Positions 1 through 7,859 of a stretch of DNA of 64,000 nt are shown piece by piece; within the stretch, counting starts at the first letter, position 1; every line of letters begins with the position of its first letter. The translations under genes and the position numbers were made by a program. The DNA lies in contig JBEKCD010000004.1 in assembly GCA_050015055.1 (NCBI GenBank), forward strand, positions 1 to 64,000, in the 5' to 3' direction. Source of the stretch: JBEKCD01 sp050015055 (lineage in GTDB: Archaea > Thermoproteota > Bathyarchaeia > Bathyarchaeales > Bathycorpusculaceae). The notes under the pieces are model-generated. The model did not search any database, had not been told where the DNA came from, and saw only the letters and a list, made by a program, of their open reading frames with translations.

Positions 1-331
1 CAGAGATGTGCGTCCAACCGGATTCCCACGAGAAGTATTCGCCATCCCTACGTGCACTGATAGTGGCGTATACATCAGCTGATCCTTGTGCGTTTACTTG
101 GAAAACCACCTCGCTCCCTCCGTCTGGCTGAAGCTCTCCGATGTAGTGTCCTATTCCAAAAGGAAAGAATAAAGGAGAAAGATAGAAGGTATCTAGAGAG
201 TGCATTTCCACGTCAAGTCTTCTAAGAGTTTTATTTCCGGCATTTTTCAGTGTCAATGTTATCCATTGCTTTCCTTTATCCATCTCCGTAGGGTTCAATT
301 CATACTCGAAAGGATACTTCAATCTCAACAC
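1..331 (-). CDS. Partial hypothetical protein, N-terminal 110 residues
   Basis: The frame is open from a GTG at 331 to the window edge, so only the N-terminus is seen. A strong Shine-Dalgarno GGAGGTG lies at 336-342, just upstream of GTG 331 and an in-frame TTG 328. The visible protein is rich in beta-strand residues and contains ITLTLKNAGNKTLRRLDVEM, which looks like the first strands of a CARDB/NEW3-type extracellular beta-sandwich. No signal peptide precedes it. I do not recognise the family. The good ribosome binding site and coding-like composition make it a likely real gene. Confidence 0.6.
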   Translation of the reverse strand, partial: MLRLKYPFEYELNPTEMDKGKQWITLTLKNAGNKTLRRLDVEMHSLDTFYLSPLFFPFGIGHYIGELQPDGGSEVVFQVNAQGSADVYATISARRDGEYFSWESGWTHIS

Positions 332-489
332 TTTTCACCTCCATTCATCTTGTATTTTTCATCCTTCTTCTAAAAGCAGAATCCAGCAGATCTTAGCCCG
401 CGCCCATATTGCGGCGAATTCATGGAAAAGAGGGATTTGACACTGCGAAACCCGCTAAACGCTGCCATATTATAAATAGTCTCGAATTC

Positions 490-696
490 TTATAAAGCAT
501 TAGCGCGCGCTTTTGGGGGTAAAGTTTTATCTTTCCCCTGATTTTTGTTTCTTACTTTGTAACGGAGCAAGTGTCCACATTTCCAGTCTATCGGGCGGCC
601 TAGACTGTCATGTTTTTCCTGTCCTTTAGGAACTCTGCGTCCACAGAACGCGCACCAGTAATCACAGTTGAAATCTATGTATCCTCTTGACGTCAT
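490..696 (-). CDS. Small cysteine-rich (zinc-ribbon-like) protein with a repeat-derived C-terminus
   Basis: A 68-residue protein with a CDYWCAFCGRR segment and a later CGH, a spacing that could bind zinc. Its start overlaps the stop of the frame upstream (ATGA), with GAGGATGG as a possible ribosome site. The last ~15 residues (DKTLPPKARANAL) are encoded by an R hairpin repeat and a GCGCGCGC tract, so the original 3' end was probably lost and replaced by repeat sequence. Function is unknown; it may be a decaying gene. Confidence 0.4.
   Translation of the reverse strand: MTSRGYIDFNCDYWCAFCGRRVPKGQEKHDSLGRPIDWKCGHLLRYKVRNKNQGKDKTLPPKARANAL
503..510. repeat. GC tract (GCGCGCGC)
   Basis: Alternating GC run inside the terminal codons of the small gene at 490-696, next to R copy 1. 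Confidence 0.6.
514..538. repeat. R hairpin repeat, copy 1
   Basis: Core GGGGGTAAAGTTTTATC followed by TTTCCCC. It overlaps the 3' end of the small cysteine-rich gene. Confidence 0.6.
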
Positions 697-931
697 TTGC
701 CATCCTCCAGTTCAGCTAGTTTTTTCAGGAACTCTTCCGGGGAAAGCCTTATCCAACTAACGACGCTGTCTATCGAGACCTTGGCGGTTGTCGTGGAGGC
801 GGGTGGGTAGCTTCTCGTCTGGCAAAACTCCTCCGATAAAAAACAAAGGCTAGAACCGCCAGAACTATGCCTATTACCAGAACAATGCCTATCAAGACCA
901 ACGGGTCAATACCGAAGATAGTCTTCCCCAA
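693..931 (-). pseudogene. Frameshifted relic: transmembrane helix plus tail
   Basis: Two overlapping frames each look protein-like but lack a start. One (931 to 770) encodes a hydrophobic helix (DPLVLIGIVLVIGIVLAVLA) followed by FYRR and a proline-rich tail ending in a stop. The other (about 836 to 693) encodes KVSIDSVVSWIRLSPEEF and ends at a TGA overlapping the ATG of the next gene. They read best as one membrane-anchored C-terminus split by a frameshift, with the 5' part missing. The helix plus PPPRQPP tail resembles the proline-rich tails of other membrane proteins in this window. Confidence 0.35.
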
Positions 932-988
932 TGATAGCTCTGCTGCCTGCCTCTAATAAGACTATCTCAGTCAACAAGTTCAGATATT

Positions 989-1012
989 GTTGGTTGGTAG
1001 GGGTAAGGTTTT
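989..1012. repeat. R hairpin repeat, copy 2 (degenerate)
   Basis: GTTGGTTGG then AGGGGTAAGGTTTTA; it runs straight into the GC tract at 1014-1022. The right arm is missing. Confidence 0.45.
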
Positions 1013-1013
1013 A

Positions 1014-1022
1014 GCGCGCGCG
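1014..1022. repeat. GC tract
   Basis: Nine-base alternating run GCGCGCGCG directly joined to R copy 2. The 300 bases to its right hold no gene I can support. Confidence 0.6.
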
Positions 1023-1326
1023 ATGGAATATGAAGTGTACACTTCTCGCTATCCATTTGAACGCACAAAGTCTAGAAGAGGAAAGGGGGTTGGAGAGCTA
1101 GAAAAAAGAGATGCCCTTTCCAACTCAGTAGACACTAAACTGCCAGAACTTGGAAAAAACGGGCAAGGATTGGAAAATTGCATCCATTTCGACCTCGATT
1201 GTGCGGGGCGATATGGCCTTTACCATTTTATTCGAGAAACCCTAGGAAATCGGTTGATGCTAGTACAACTATGGTGAAAGAATTAATAGGAAAGAACACG
1301 CTTTCCTGTATTCGGAGACCGCATTT

Positions 1327-1674
1327 ATGATGAAGAAACCAGAATGGAAGCTTAATACCACTGTCACAAAGAAAATTCGGGTCCTAGACAAGGTTGAGGA
1401 GGAACGAGAGATCAATGCGTTTGACTCAGAAATGAATATGCCCTTTATTCTGGATGTTCCAGAAGGAATTTCAATGGAGGAAATAGAAACCAATAGATGG
1501 TATCGTGCGACATTTAAGGTTTACACGTCCAAATTGATCCCCGAAATAGAAGAAGAATGGTCTAAGATGGCAAAGACAACTGGAGGTATTCGTGAAGGGA
1601 TAGAACGAATGAAGCAATCTGGAGGGTACGGGACATTATATAAGTTCGAATTGGTTTCACTAAAATCAACATAA
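1327..1674 (+). CDS. Hypothetical protein, 115 aa
   Basis: A soluble, charged protein, MMKKPEWKLN...LVSLKST, with no signal peptide or membrane segment. The acidic segment VEEEREINAF and the aromatic NRWYRATFKVYTS suggest a small alpha/beta or beta-barrel fold. It is the only convincing plus-strand gene in the first 4.7 kb and stands alone. I do not recognise the family. It has coding-like composition throughout and is longer than the chance frames around it. Confidence 0.6.
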   Translation: MMKKPEWKLNTTVTKKIRVLDKVEEEREINAFDSEMNMPFILDVPEGISMEEIETNRWYRATFKVYTSKLIPEIEEEWSKMAKTTGGIREGIERMKQSGGYGTLYKFELVSLKST

Positions 1675-1883
1675 TCATGAACAGAGGCTTTCGATAGACT
1701 TCATGCTCCTTTTTTGAACTGCTTGCATTTTGAACTAGGGTAATCCACTTGTTGTTTCCTTCTACTTTGATTCCGCAGGCTTCAGCAGGAGTCTTACCAA
1801 CTATCCTTCATGTGGTCTTATGAAGCTCTGAAACGAATCCTATGCAATTTTTCTTTTGTGAACCCACATGACTTACTCACATA

Positions 1884-1893
1884 GCGCGCGCGC
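1884..1893. repeat. GC tract (10 bases)
   Basis: Alternating GCGCGCGCGC preceded by ATA, one of the two longest runs in the window. The 210 bases to its right carry an open frame that I do not trust. Confidence 0.6.
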
Positions 1894-2104
1894 TTGGTTC
1901 TTTCACAAACGGTTTTTCAGCGTTTCAGGAGAGATAGCAAAGGTCTACAGCGACTTGATTACGCACCGAGATAATTCAAATCTGTCTGTTCCCTGTCTCA
2001 GAGCGTTTGATGGCAGTAAGGTAATCTGTGAGGTTTCTAGGTGGCACCTATATGGATTCGTGAAAGGAGATCATGCTAAGTGGGCGCGGAGTTAGAGCAC
2101 GCAC

Positions 2105-2260
2105 TCAAGAGCGAGCTCGGGCCTTGTATGTTATCTCCATTATAGATTGCTTGTCAGGATGACGAACAAATATAACGGAACAAGCGCTGTTTTCGCAGGA
2201 GTACTTAGCCTTGCGCGTGTTCTTTTTCAACGGTTTCCCACATTCTGGACAATTAACCAT
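2105..2260 (-). CDS. Small zinc-ribbon protein, 51 aa
   Basis: Starts at ATG 2260 with upstream GAGGGAATTTGAAG. It reads MVNCPECGKPLKKNTRKAKY then SCENSACSVIFVRHP. CPEC and C-x4-C (CENSAC) form a probable four-cysteine zinc site, as in small archaeal zinc ribbons and rubredoxin-like adaptors. Length and composition fit a stand-alone nucleic-acid-binding or adaptor ribbon. It lies between a GC tract and the cupin gene, same strand. Function unknown. Confidence 0.6.
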   Translation of the reverse strand: MVNCPECGKPLKKNTRKAKYSCENSACSVIFVRHPDKQSIMEITYKARARS

Positions 2261-2398
2261 CTTCAAATTCCCTCGTGGATAATCAGAGAAAATGATGTAA
2301 AAATGTTATGAATCTCGGATAGTGACGGGAACTCTGCTTCTGCTATTCAATCGATTTTGGCAAACGGCCTTGCTCGGATCGTTTGGAATTTTGGCGAA

Positions 2399-2406
2399 GC
2401 GCGCGC
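2399..2406. repeat. GC tract
   Basis: GCGCGCGC followed by TAAG, just downstream of the cupin stop codon at 2427. Confidence 0.6.
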
Positions 2407-2426
2407 TAAGAAAAGAAAAAAGGGAA

Positions 2427-2708
2427 CTATTTTTTAAGTTCGACAACTAAGAGGTCTACATCAGTTTTCCCTGTGTTCTCGGCTTCGTGAGATTGGGCTT
2501 TAAGGAAGATTGCCTGGCCAGTTTTCAGGTCTAATACATCTGTTTTTCCTGAAGATGTCATCTTTGCTTTCCCACCTTTGAGAACATATACCACGTGGTC
2601 TGGATGGTAATGCGTTACCGCCTTGTCGCCTGGCCTCAACAGAACCTCAAGTACACGCACACGATCGTTTTCCATTACGAACTTGTAGACGTTTTTGGCC
2701 ACTTTCAA
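2427..2708 (-). CDS. Cupin-domain protein, 93 aa
   Basis: A single small double-stranded beta-helix. The first cupin motif is visible as GDKAVTHYHPDHVVYVLKGG (His, His and a later Glu-type position) and the second as GQAIFLKAQSHEAENTG, with a histidine suited to binding a divalent metal. The length equals a minimal cupin. Such proteins can be sugar isomerases, dioxygenase-like enzymes or small-molecule sensors, and the sequence does not decide between them. It is flanked on the right by low-complexity DNA and R copy 3. Confidence 0.85.
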   Translation of the reverse strand: MKVAKNVYKFVMENDRVRVLEVLLRPGDKAVTHYHPDHVVYVLKGGKAKMTSSGKTDVLDLKTGQAIFLKAQSHEAENTGKTDVDLLVVELKK

Positions 2709-2850
2709 AGGATCTTGTGCTTTTTCCGTTATTCCACCTCCGTTTTCGCAATAATCTTGGAGTTCCGATTACATATTTAAGAATATGTGACTGCAACTAC
2801 ACTGCAAAATCGCTATGCGTCGTCGTTCATCGTCGTCACAAATAATATTT

Positions 2851-2884
2851 GGGTTTGGGGGTAAAGTTTTATCCAACCAACCAA
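2851..2884. repeat. R hairpin repeat, copy 3
   Basis: GGGTTTGGGGGTAAAG then TTTTATCCAACCAACC. The arms GGTTTGG and CCAACC can pair around a conserved centre. Confidence 0.65.
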
Positions 2885-2885
2885 A

Positions 2886-2957
2886 AGACGGACGGACGAC
2901 GAAAACCAAAAAAATAAACACGGACGACGGACGACCACGACCACGACGACGGACGGG
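2886..2957. repeat. Low-complexity GACGGACGACG tract
   Basis: About 70 bases of GGAC/CGA/CCAA units, purine-rich on this strand. The complementary motif CGTCGTCG occurs at about 2819-2838, so the two stretches could fold back on each other across R copy 3. Confidence 0.6.
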
Positions 2958-3115
2958 GAAAGGACAATCATAGGCCTTCTAACGGACGGCTAAAGACTGT
3001 ATACCCGATTCAGGATACATCCATGGACACTAATGGAACAGGAAGGATGTGTCATAGTCTACTATAGATAGATGTTATCGAAATCGAGTACGCGCCATGC
3101 GCGTGCGAATGAATG

Positions 3116-3583
3116 TTAGTTTGTTGTGGCTATGGTTATGTCGAAGCTGAAATGGGTTATTCCTGTTACACTTGGTGAGACAGCTAGGATTAGTTCCAGA
3201 GGAATCACTTGACCTACGCTAAGGATTTGACCAGAGTAGTTCCAGTTTAGAGTCATGTAGCTCAAGGCGGCGGATGGAGCCCAGTTTGACGTTGCCATAG
3301 ACAAACAAGCCGCTGAATCGCCTTCATTCCCAATGTAAACAGTAAAGGTCTTGTTTGAACCTGGCTCAATGGACCCCCAATCGAACGAAAGAGTTCTGTT
3401 TGTACAGTCTTGATCCCAGTAAATCTCAGCTCCAAAGCCCACCACGGAATTAGCGTGAACAGTTTTGTTCGCATTAAATAACCCCGTAATGGTGCTGAGA
3501 ATGACGACCATTGCAATGCACATGGTGGCGAATATTGCTCTCTTGTGAACATGATTGCTGATTTGGATGGAGAAAGACAACAA
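3116..3583 (-). CDS. Secreted or membrane-anchored hypothetical protein, 155 aa
   Basis: Residues about 17-37 (IFATMCIAMVVILSTITGLF) form a signal or anchor helix after a basic N-terminus. The rest is an extracellular beta-rich domain (VVGFGAEIYWDQDCTNRT, WGSIEPGSNKTFTVYIGNEG) with two or more cysteines. The phrase W-G-x-I-x-P-G-x-x-K is typical of small archaeal exported Ig-like proteins. A TATA-like TTATATATTAAT lies just upstream of the start. Function unknown. Confidence 0.65.
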   Translation of the reverse strand: MLSFSIQISNHVHKRAIFATMCIAMVVILSTITGLFNANKTVHANSVVGFGAEIYWDQDCTNRTLSFDWGSIEPGSNKTFTVYIGNEGDSAACLSMATSNWAPSAALSYMTLNWNYSGQILSVGQVIPLELILAVSPSVTGITHFSFDITIATTN

Positions 3584-3736
3584 GGAACCTCCATATGATT
3601 TATTAATATATAATATGGGCTATAGAGTGGATAAACCTGTGTGTCTGGGGTGCCACAGCAACAGCACGCTATAATTGCTTTCTCAATTTCTTAACATGCG
3701 CCCGCACATCTTGGATGAAATTTGCTTGTTGCCAAG

Positions 3737-4522
3737 TCAATCTTTAGCCTTTTGCCATTCCGATTCAAAACTTGTTTTCAGTATGCCAATAAGGTTGCCG
3801 TTGTTTGTCCACAAAGTGGGGGCTTCTCCTAAACCGCTTTCTTTGGAAGCGGTAATCATCGCTTCTTTTTCATCAGACATCATGAAGTGATTTAAGGGTT
3901 TACGATAAAACTTGACGTGAAAAGAAGCCCCATCAATGAGTTTTTGCACTTTTTCTTTAAGTAAATTATCTGGGCTATCCCCCTCAAAAATCACTCGAAT
4001 CTGTGCACCTTTCTTTATTGCCGTCTTGAAATCCTCTGAAAACTGCGACAAAATGGGTAAAATTCTCACCTTATCTGCAATTAAACAAGTTTCTTTTTTA
4101 GAGTTTTTGATTAGTTCTGAAGTCTTAGCCAGAATCGCTTTTCTTTCCGGTATCAGGACGTAGATGCTTTCTTTTTCAGGCAGGGGTTGCTTCCAATCTT
4201 TTGAAGCTAACCTCTGGACTTTAATCCTCATGCCTGAAAGTCTTTCATCAGATTTCGTTTTTTCTTCCGTCACTAAGAAAGTCAAAGCATCAGAAATGGG
4301 TGTTGCTCGAATCTCGGCCGGTTTGCCCATTATTCTTTCTACTAATCCCATCGTTTCAAGTATCGGTAAAATTCTGTACACATCTTCCCTGCGCACTTTC
4401 GAAAACTTTCCTATTTGCGCAACTGTAGTTCTCTCCAGTTTAAGTATTGCCAAATAAACCTTTGCTTGATTAAGGCTTAAGCCCAAACCGAGTAGGAGGT
4501 CCGTGCTTTCATCGTTTGACAT
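3737..4522 (-). CDS. TrmB-family transcriptional regulator, 261 aa
   Basis: N-terminal winged helix (residues ~5-75): LLGLGLSLNQAKVYLAILKL then RREDVYRILPILETMGLVER, the classic TrmB signature. The middle and C-terminal part is a PLD-like sensor region (YVLIPERKAILAKTSELIKN, IRVIFEGDS). TrmB proteins are archaeal regulators of sugar or general metabolism that bind small effectors. Length is near normal for short TrmB forms that lack the C-terminal sugar-binding extension. The effector cannot be read from sequence. It lies upstream of the secreted protein on the same strand. Confidence 0.85.
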   Translation of the reverse strand: MSNDESTDLLLGLGLSLNQAKVYLAILKLERTTVAQIGKFSKVRREDVYRILPILETMGLVERIMGKPAEIRATPISDALTFLVTEEKTKSDERLSGMRIKVQRLASKDWKQPLPEKESIYVLIPERKAILAKTSELIKNSKKETCLIADKVRILPILSQFSEDFKTAIKKGAQIRVIFEGDSPDNLLKEKVQKLIDGASFHVKFYRKPLNHFMMSDEKEAMITASKESGLGEAPTLWTNNGNLIGILKTSFESEWQKAKD

Positions 4523-4638
4523 TCTCTACTCATCCAGCATATTGCCAGCTAGCAAACATGAGTCCGCTTATTTCTCAGTCTAAGCAAGATAAAGAACTTG
4601 TGAATTTGAAATACAGGTGAAACGGCTAAGGATTTCTA

Positions 4639-4644
4639 GCGCGC
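4639..4644. repeat. GC tract with shared flank, copy A
   Basis: TAGCGCGCATG followed by TCTGTGCCTAAAT. A near copy (TAGCGCGCATG, GCTGTTCCTAAAT) is at 7244, so here the repeat unit extends beyond the GC run. Confidence 0.5.
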
Positions 4645-4692
4645 ATGTCTGTGCCTAAATCGGTGTAAAATGGTTTTTGCTCCCTCCTTTTT

Positions 4693-4721
4693 GGTTTGGG
4701 GGTAAAGTTTTATCCCAAACC
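4693..4721. repeat. R hairpin repeat, copy 4 (best stem)
   Basis: GGTTTGGG (4693-4700) pairs perfectly with CCCAAACC (4714-4721) around a 13-base loop GGTAAAGTTTTAT. Reference copy of the family. Confidence 0.75.
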
Positions 4722-4795
4722 CGCGCCCGCTCGTGATGAGCAACGCTTAAGTTGTTTGATGTCAATTAAGAAAGCAATTCCGAGTTGTTGAAACC

Positions 4796-5296
4796 ATGAA
4801 AATGAGAATGATAAAAATGCGCCCTGAATTCCTCATAGAAAAATTGCAGGGAAAAGCATCTTTCACTTCCAACCTGCCAGACAATATTGAACTATTAGAT
4901 ATCAAGTACGACTTTTTTTCCAAGCAAGTATCAGCAATCATAAGAAGCGACGATTTTGAAGACGTTGTAGAATCCTATCCACCTCCAGAATTCAATGTCA
5001 TCTATAGGACAAACCTCAAAGCCGAATTTCAGCCGACAACAAACGTCAAAACTGAATTTAAGCCTCCAGAGAAAACGCCGGTTCAGCCAAGTCGAGACAC
5101 AAGCGCAATAGAAAAAGAATTCAGCCCAGAGCAGCGCAATTTGTTGAGTTTCACAGTAGACGGAGAATACGTCACAATAAAGCCAAACCAATACTTGAAG
5201 GATGAGTGGGATGAAATTAACGATACTGTGAGAAGTTTAGGTGGTAAATGGATGAAAGGCAACAACTCCAGCTATTGGGCAATTCGACGAACTTAG
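4796..5296 (+). CDS. Hypothetical protein with C-terminal Trp-rich motif, 166 aa
   Basis: The N-terminal ~60 residues look folded (FLIEKLQGKASFTSNLPDNI). Residues ~65-110 are a low-complexity linker with repeated EFQP/EFKP units. The last ~45 residues (YLKDEWDEINDTVRSLGGKW then NNSSYWAI) resemble the small beta-alpha-beta motif with paired tryptophans seen in HARP-like modules (inference). Starts at residues 1, 3, 5 or 8 are possible. No strong ribosome site. Confidence 0.6.
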   Translation: MKMRMIKMRPEFLIEKLQGKASFTSNLPDNIELLDIKYDFFSKQVSAIIRSDDFEDVVESYPPPEFNVIYRTNLKAEFQPTTNVKTEFKPPEKTPVQPSRDTSAIEKEFSPEQRNLLSFTVDGEYVTIKPNQYLKDEWDEINDTVRSLGGKWMKGNNSSYWAIRRT

Positions 5297-5407
5297 CAAG
5301 CATAAAACAAAGTACACAAGACTAGTTTCTTTAGCTGACCAACAGCCTTTTTTCATCATTCATAGAACTTACGAGATATCCTTTTACCCCCCTCAACGCA
5401 ACCGCAA

Positions 5408-5569
5408 CTATTTTTTATCTTTCGAATGTTTTGCTGGAAGCGAAACCTGCTTTTTTTCTTTTCTTTTCAGTTCTTTCTCTCGCTGTAATTTTTTATGCTG
5501 CTCCAAACCTGCAGCTTTCTTTTCTTTTCTTGACAAAAGCTCATCAACCTTAGCAGGCAATAGAAGCAT
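5408..5569 (-). CDS. Small lysine-rich protein, 53 aa
   Basis: ATG at 5569 preceded by CGCTTTAAAATGCG, a TATA-like element close to the start. The protein MLLLPAKVDELLSRKEKK... continues as a highly charged helix (HKKLQREKELKRKEKKQ), predicted coiled coil and basic. Short and low complexity, so coding status is uncertain, though the frame is clean and has a methionine start. It sits alone between the plus-strand gene and the MFS transporter. Confidence 0.4.
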   Translation of the reverse strand: MLLLPAKVDELLSRKEKKAAGLEQHKKLQREKELKRKEKKQVSLPAKHSKDKK

Positions 5570-5730
5570 TACGCATTTTAAAGCGTTGTCCTTTTGTCTA
5601 CACCTGAAGGGCGTATACTCGATTCGTATACTACCCCCTATATCCTGCTCTTACTTCCTGCTATGGCCTGAACCCACTATTCAGCCCTGACAGTAACTGT
5701 TTTTTCCACCACAGCTCCCGTCGTCGTCAA

Positions 5731-5757
5731 GGTTGGTTGGGGTAAAGTTTTATCCCG
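5731..5757. repeat. R hairpin repeat, copy 5
   Basis: GGTTGGTTGGGGTAAAG then TTTTATCCCG. It ends five bases past the stop codon of the MFS gene, so it may also act as its 3' end structure. Confidence 0.65.
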
Positions 5758-5761
5758 TAAA

Positions 5762-6961
5762 CTATTGCGGCTTGGTTGGATCTTTTGCGAGTAGATAGAA
5801 AACCAATGCAGCAACAATACCTATAGTTCCCAGAACACTTCCCAGACCTTCATAGCCAAAGTATAGCAAGGCCAGTCCTCCTGCAGTAGTTCCAAAGGCT
5901 GAACCAGCATTCAGTACCGCAGTATCAATCGACATCAAAGTACCCTTCAGCTCTGGAATCTGCTCAAGAATCAGGCTGTTAGCTGATGAAGCAACCATTC
6001 CGAAGAACCAACTGGCAATCAACATTAGTATTAAAGAAATCCAGACGTTGAGGACAAAAACAAACGAAACGGTGAATGTTCCTGATAACAAGGCAGTAAG
6101 AACAGCTGAAGACTTTCTTCCCATCCTATTTACGAACCGACCAGTGGCCAAGCTGCCTACGACGTAGGACAATGCTCCACCCAACAGTATAATGGAGGCA
6201 GAATCTGTAGGAATCAAGAATCGCTGTCTGAAGAATGACGTTGCGTAAAGCATGATTGCAACAAAAGCTGCGGCACGAAAGGTGTCGCCAATCAGGCAAG
6301 CGACAACAGATTTGTTCAGGAAAAACGCTTTGGGACTCGGATTAGCTTTTGGCTCTGATGGCACATGACGTTTGTTCGAAGTAGACGGAAGACCGAGAAA
6401 AGCCAATAGAAGACTTATAAGCAGAATCGGCAGGACAAAACCCAGAAATGGAAAACGCCAGCCTTCGTATCCTGACATCACCGCAATAACCGGAGCCCCT
6501 ATGACGTACACTAGCGCCCCGCCCGCAACAATCAACCCAATCGCATTTGCCCTCTTTTCCAAAGGAAAATGCTCTCCAACTAAGGTGAACGCCATAGGGT
6601 TGACAATGGCGTATCCAGCTCCACTCAACGAATAGAATGCAAGCAACGTGACGAAATCCAGAGCTAAGAAACAACCTGCAGCCGAGATCGCCATCAAAAA
6701 CAAGCCTGCGAGAAGCAACGACCTATGCTTGAATCTGATACTCAAGGCGCCCGTCAGCAACGCAAAGATGACCGCAGCAATAGAATATAACGTGTAAATC
6801 TGACCCGTAACACTAACCGACGTACCAAACGTGTTGCCTATGTCAATTAAGAGAAGGGCTCCCAACACCGTAATCGGGCCTGAAGCAAAGCTGGCAGTAG
6901 CCAATGCTGGCAGAAACAACCTGTTGCGCCGAGACTCGGCAGAGCTAGAGTCGGTCTTCAT
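5762..6961 (-). CDS. Major facilitator superfamily transporter, 399 aa
   Basis: Twelve hydrophobic segments in the usual 6+6 arrangement. The motif between helices 2 and 3 is reduced (GALSIRFKHRS) and the one between helices 8 and 9 reads GRFVNRMGRKSS. It resembles the AraJ/YdhP-type drug or sugar efflux branch (PITVLGALLLIDIGNTFGTS, GYAIVNPMAFTLVGEHFP). The substrate is not predictable. It is bracketed by R copies 5 and 6 as a single-gene unit. Confidence 0.85.
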   Translation of the reverse strand: MKTDSSSAESRRNRLFLPALATASFASGPITVLGALLLIDIGNTFGTSVSVTGQIYTLYSIAAVIFALLTGALSIRFKHRSLLLAGLFLMAISAAGCFLALDFVTLLAFYSLSGAGYAIVNPMAFTLVGEHFPLEKRANAIGLIVAGGALVYVIGAPVIAVMSGYEGWRFPFLGFVLPILLISLLLAFLGLPSTSNKRHVPSEPKANPSPKAFFLNKSVVACLIGDTFRAAAFVAIMLYATSFFRQRFLIPTDSASIILLGGALSYVVGSLATGRFVNRMGRKSSAVLTALLSGTFTVSFVFVLNVWISLILMLIASWFFGMVASSANSLILEQIPELKGTLMSIDTAVLNAGSAFGTTAGGLALLYFGYEGLGSVLGTIGIVAALVFYLLAKDPTKPQ

Positions 6962-7200
6962 GCCAAATGACCACCCTCGACCATTTCATACCTAATGTAT
7001 GCTTCTAGTTGCTCAAACGAGCCCTTATAAGTTAACGTTGCAGAACGCATACTCGATTCCGATAACCCTCTATATACTACCCCTATTATGCCCTGAATTC
7101 CGTCATATCGCCTCTTTTGCAGAGATCAAGGACTGTGCTAAACCGCGTATACTGCCTCTCAATAACCCACTTCACTTCCATAAAGCACGTCGTCAGATTC

Positions 7201-7236
7201 GGTTGGAGGTTTGGGTCTGGGAGTAAACTTTACCTC
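7201..7236. repeat. R hairpin repeat, copy 6 (degenerate)
   Basis: GGTTGGAGGTTTGGG, then GGGAGTAAACTTTACC; the core is changed but arms and order are kept. It is the last copy before the conserved operon. A GC tract follows at 7246. Confidence 0.4.
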
Positions 7237-7245
7237 AGATAAGTA

Positions 7246-7251
7246 GCGCGC
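7246..7251. repeat. GC tract with shared flank, copy B
   Basis: AAGTAGCGCGCATGGCTGTT, the partner of the copy at 4639. The 260 bases to its right up to the Pcc1 stop hold no gene. Confidence 0.5.
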
Positions 7252-7512
7252 ATGGCTGTTCCTAAATTAGTCTGTCATGTTAGCTTCTGCCATTGACTTT
7301 GTTTTGATCTATCGAAATTGCGTGACTCGGAATGCGTGAAGCATCGTCTAGAAGGCATGAATCCTGTGGCTGATTATTTCTGCTCTGAAAATAGCAAGTT
7401 GCAAGTTGTTTCATTAGGATACATGACTAGCGGCGTGTTCAGCTGAAAAAATCGAGGTTCTCTCAAGGAATGATAGCATGATGGTTGGAGGAGAACTCTT
7501 CCGGAATCTGAG

Positions 7513-7791
7513 TCAAATCTCTGATTTCAAGACTGAACGCTGTTCTTTTCTTTCTAGTGTCTGAAACACGTTTAGAATCGAATTTATCCATCTTAAATAT
7601 GCATTTAGTGCGGCACGCAACGCAACCGTGTCTTTGGCTTCAATCTTCAAGGTCAGGTAATCGCCTTTCTTCGCTAAACTTGCCCACGAACGCCCGGTTG
7701 GACTGTTAACCTCTGGTTCTAAGGATCTGAGAATCGTCTGCAACTTTTTCTCCGAGGGTACCTTCAGGCGCACAGTTGCTGTCGCTTTCAT
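7513..7791 (-). CDS. pcc1: KEOPS complex subunit Pcc1
   Basis: A 92-residue small alpha/beta protein beginning MKATATVRLKVPSEKKLQTI, with the family's central GDYLTLKIEAKDTVALRAAL and C-terminal helix YLRWINSILNVFQ. Pcc1 is the dimerising, tRNA-contacting subunit of KEOPS, which makes t6A37 on ANN-decoding tRNAs. It is the last gene of the minus-strand string L37Ae-Pcc1, a neighbourhood common in archaea. TrmO, which methylates t6A, is encoded at 19.2 kb. Confidence 0.85.
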   Translation of the reverse strand: MKATATVRLKVPSEKKLQTILRSLEPEVNSPTGRSWASLAKKGDYLTLKIEAKDTVALRAALNAYLRWINSILNVFQTLERKEQRSVLKSEI

Positions 7792-7859
7792 TCAGGCATT
7801 TCCAGAAAACCGTTCGAAAGCTCAGGTTCCGCGCTCGAATTTGGCAAGAGAGGGGAGGC

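Noticed and set aside
987..1277. 96-residue plus-strand open frame
   Set aside because: It starts inside R copy 2 and runs through a GC tract; composition is not protein-like and there is no ribosome site.
1868..2095. 75-residue plus-strand open frame
   Set aside because: It crosses a 10-base GC tract and lacks any recognisable pattern or start signal. Could be a relic, but not supportable.
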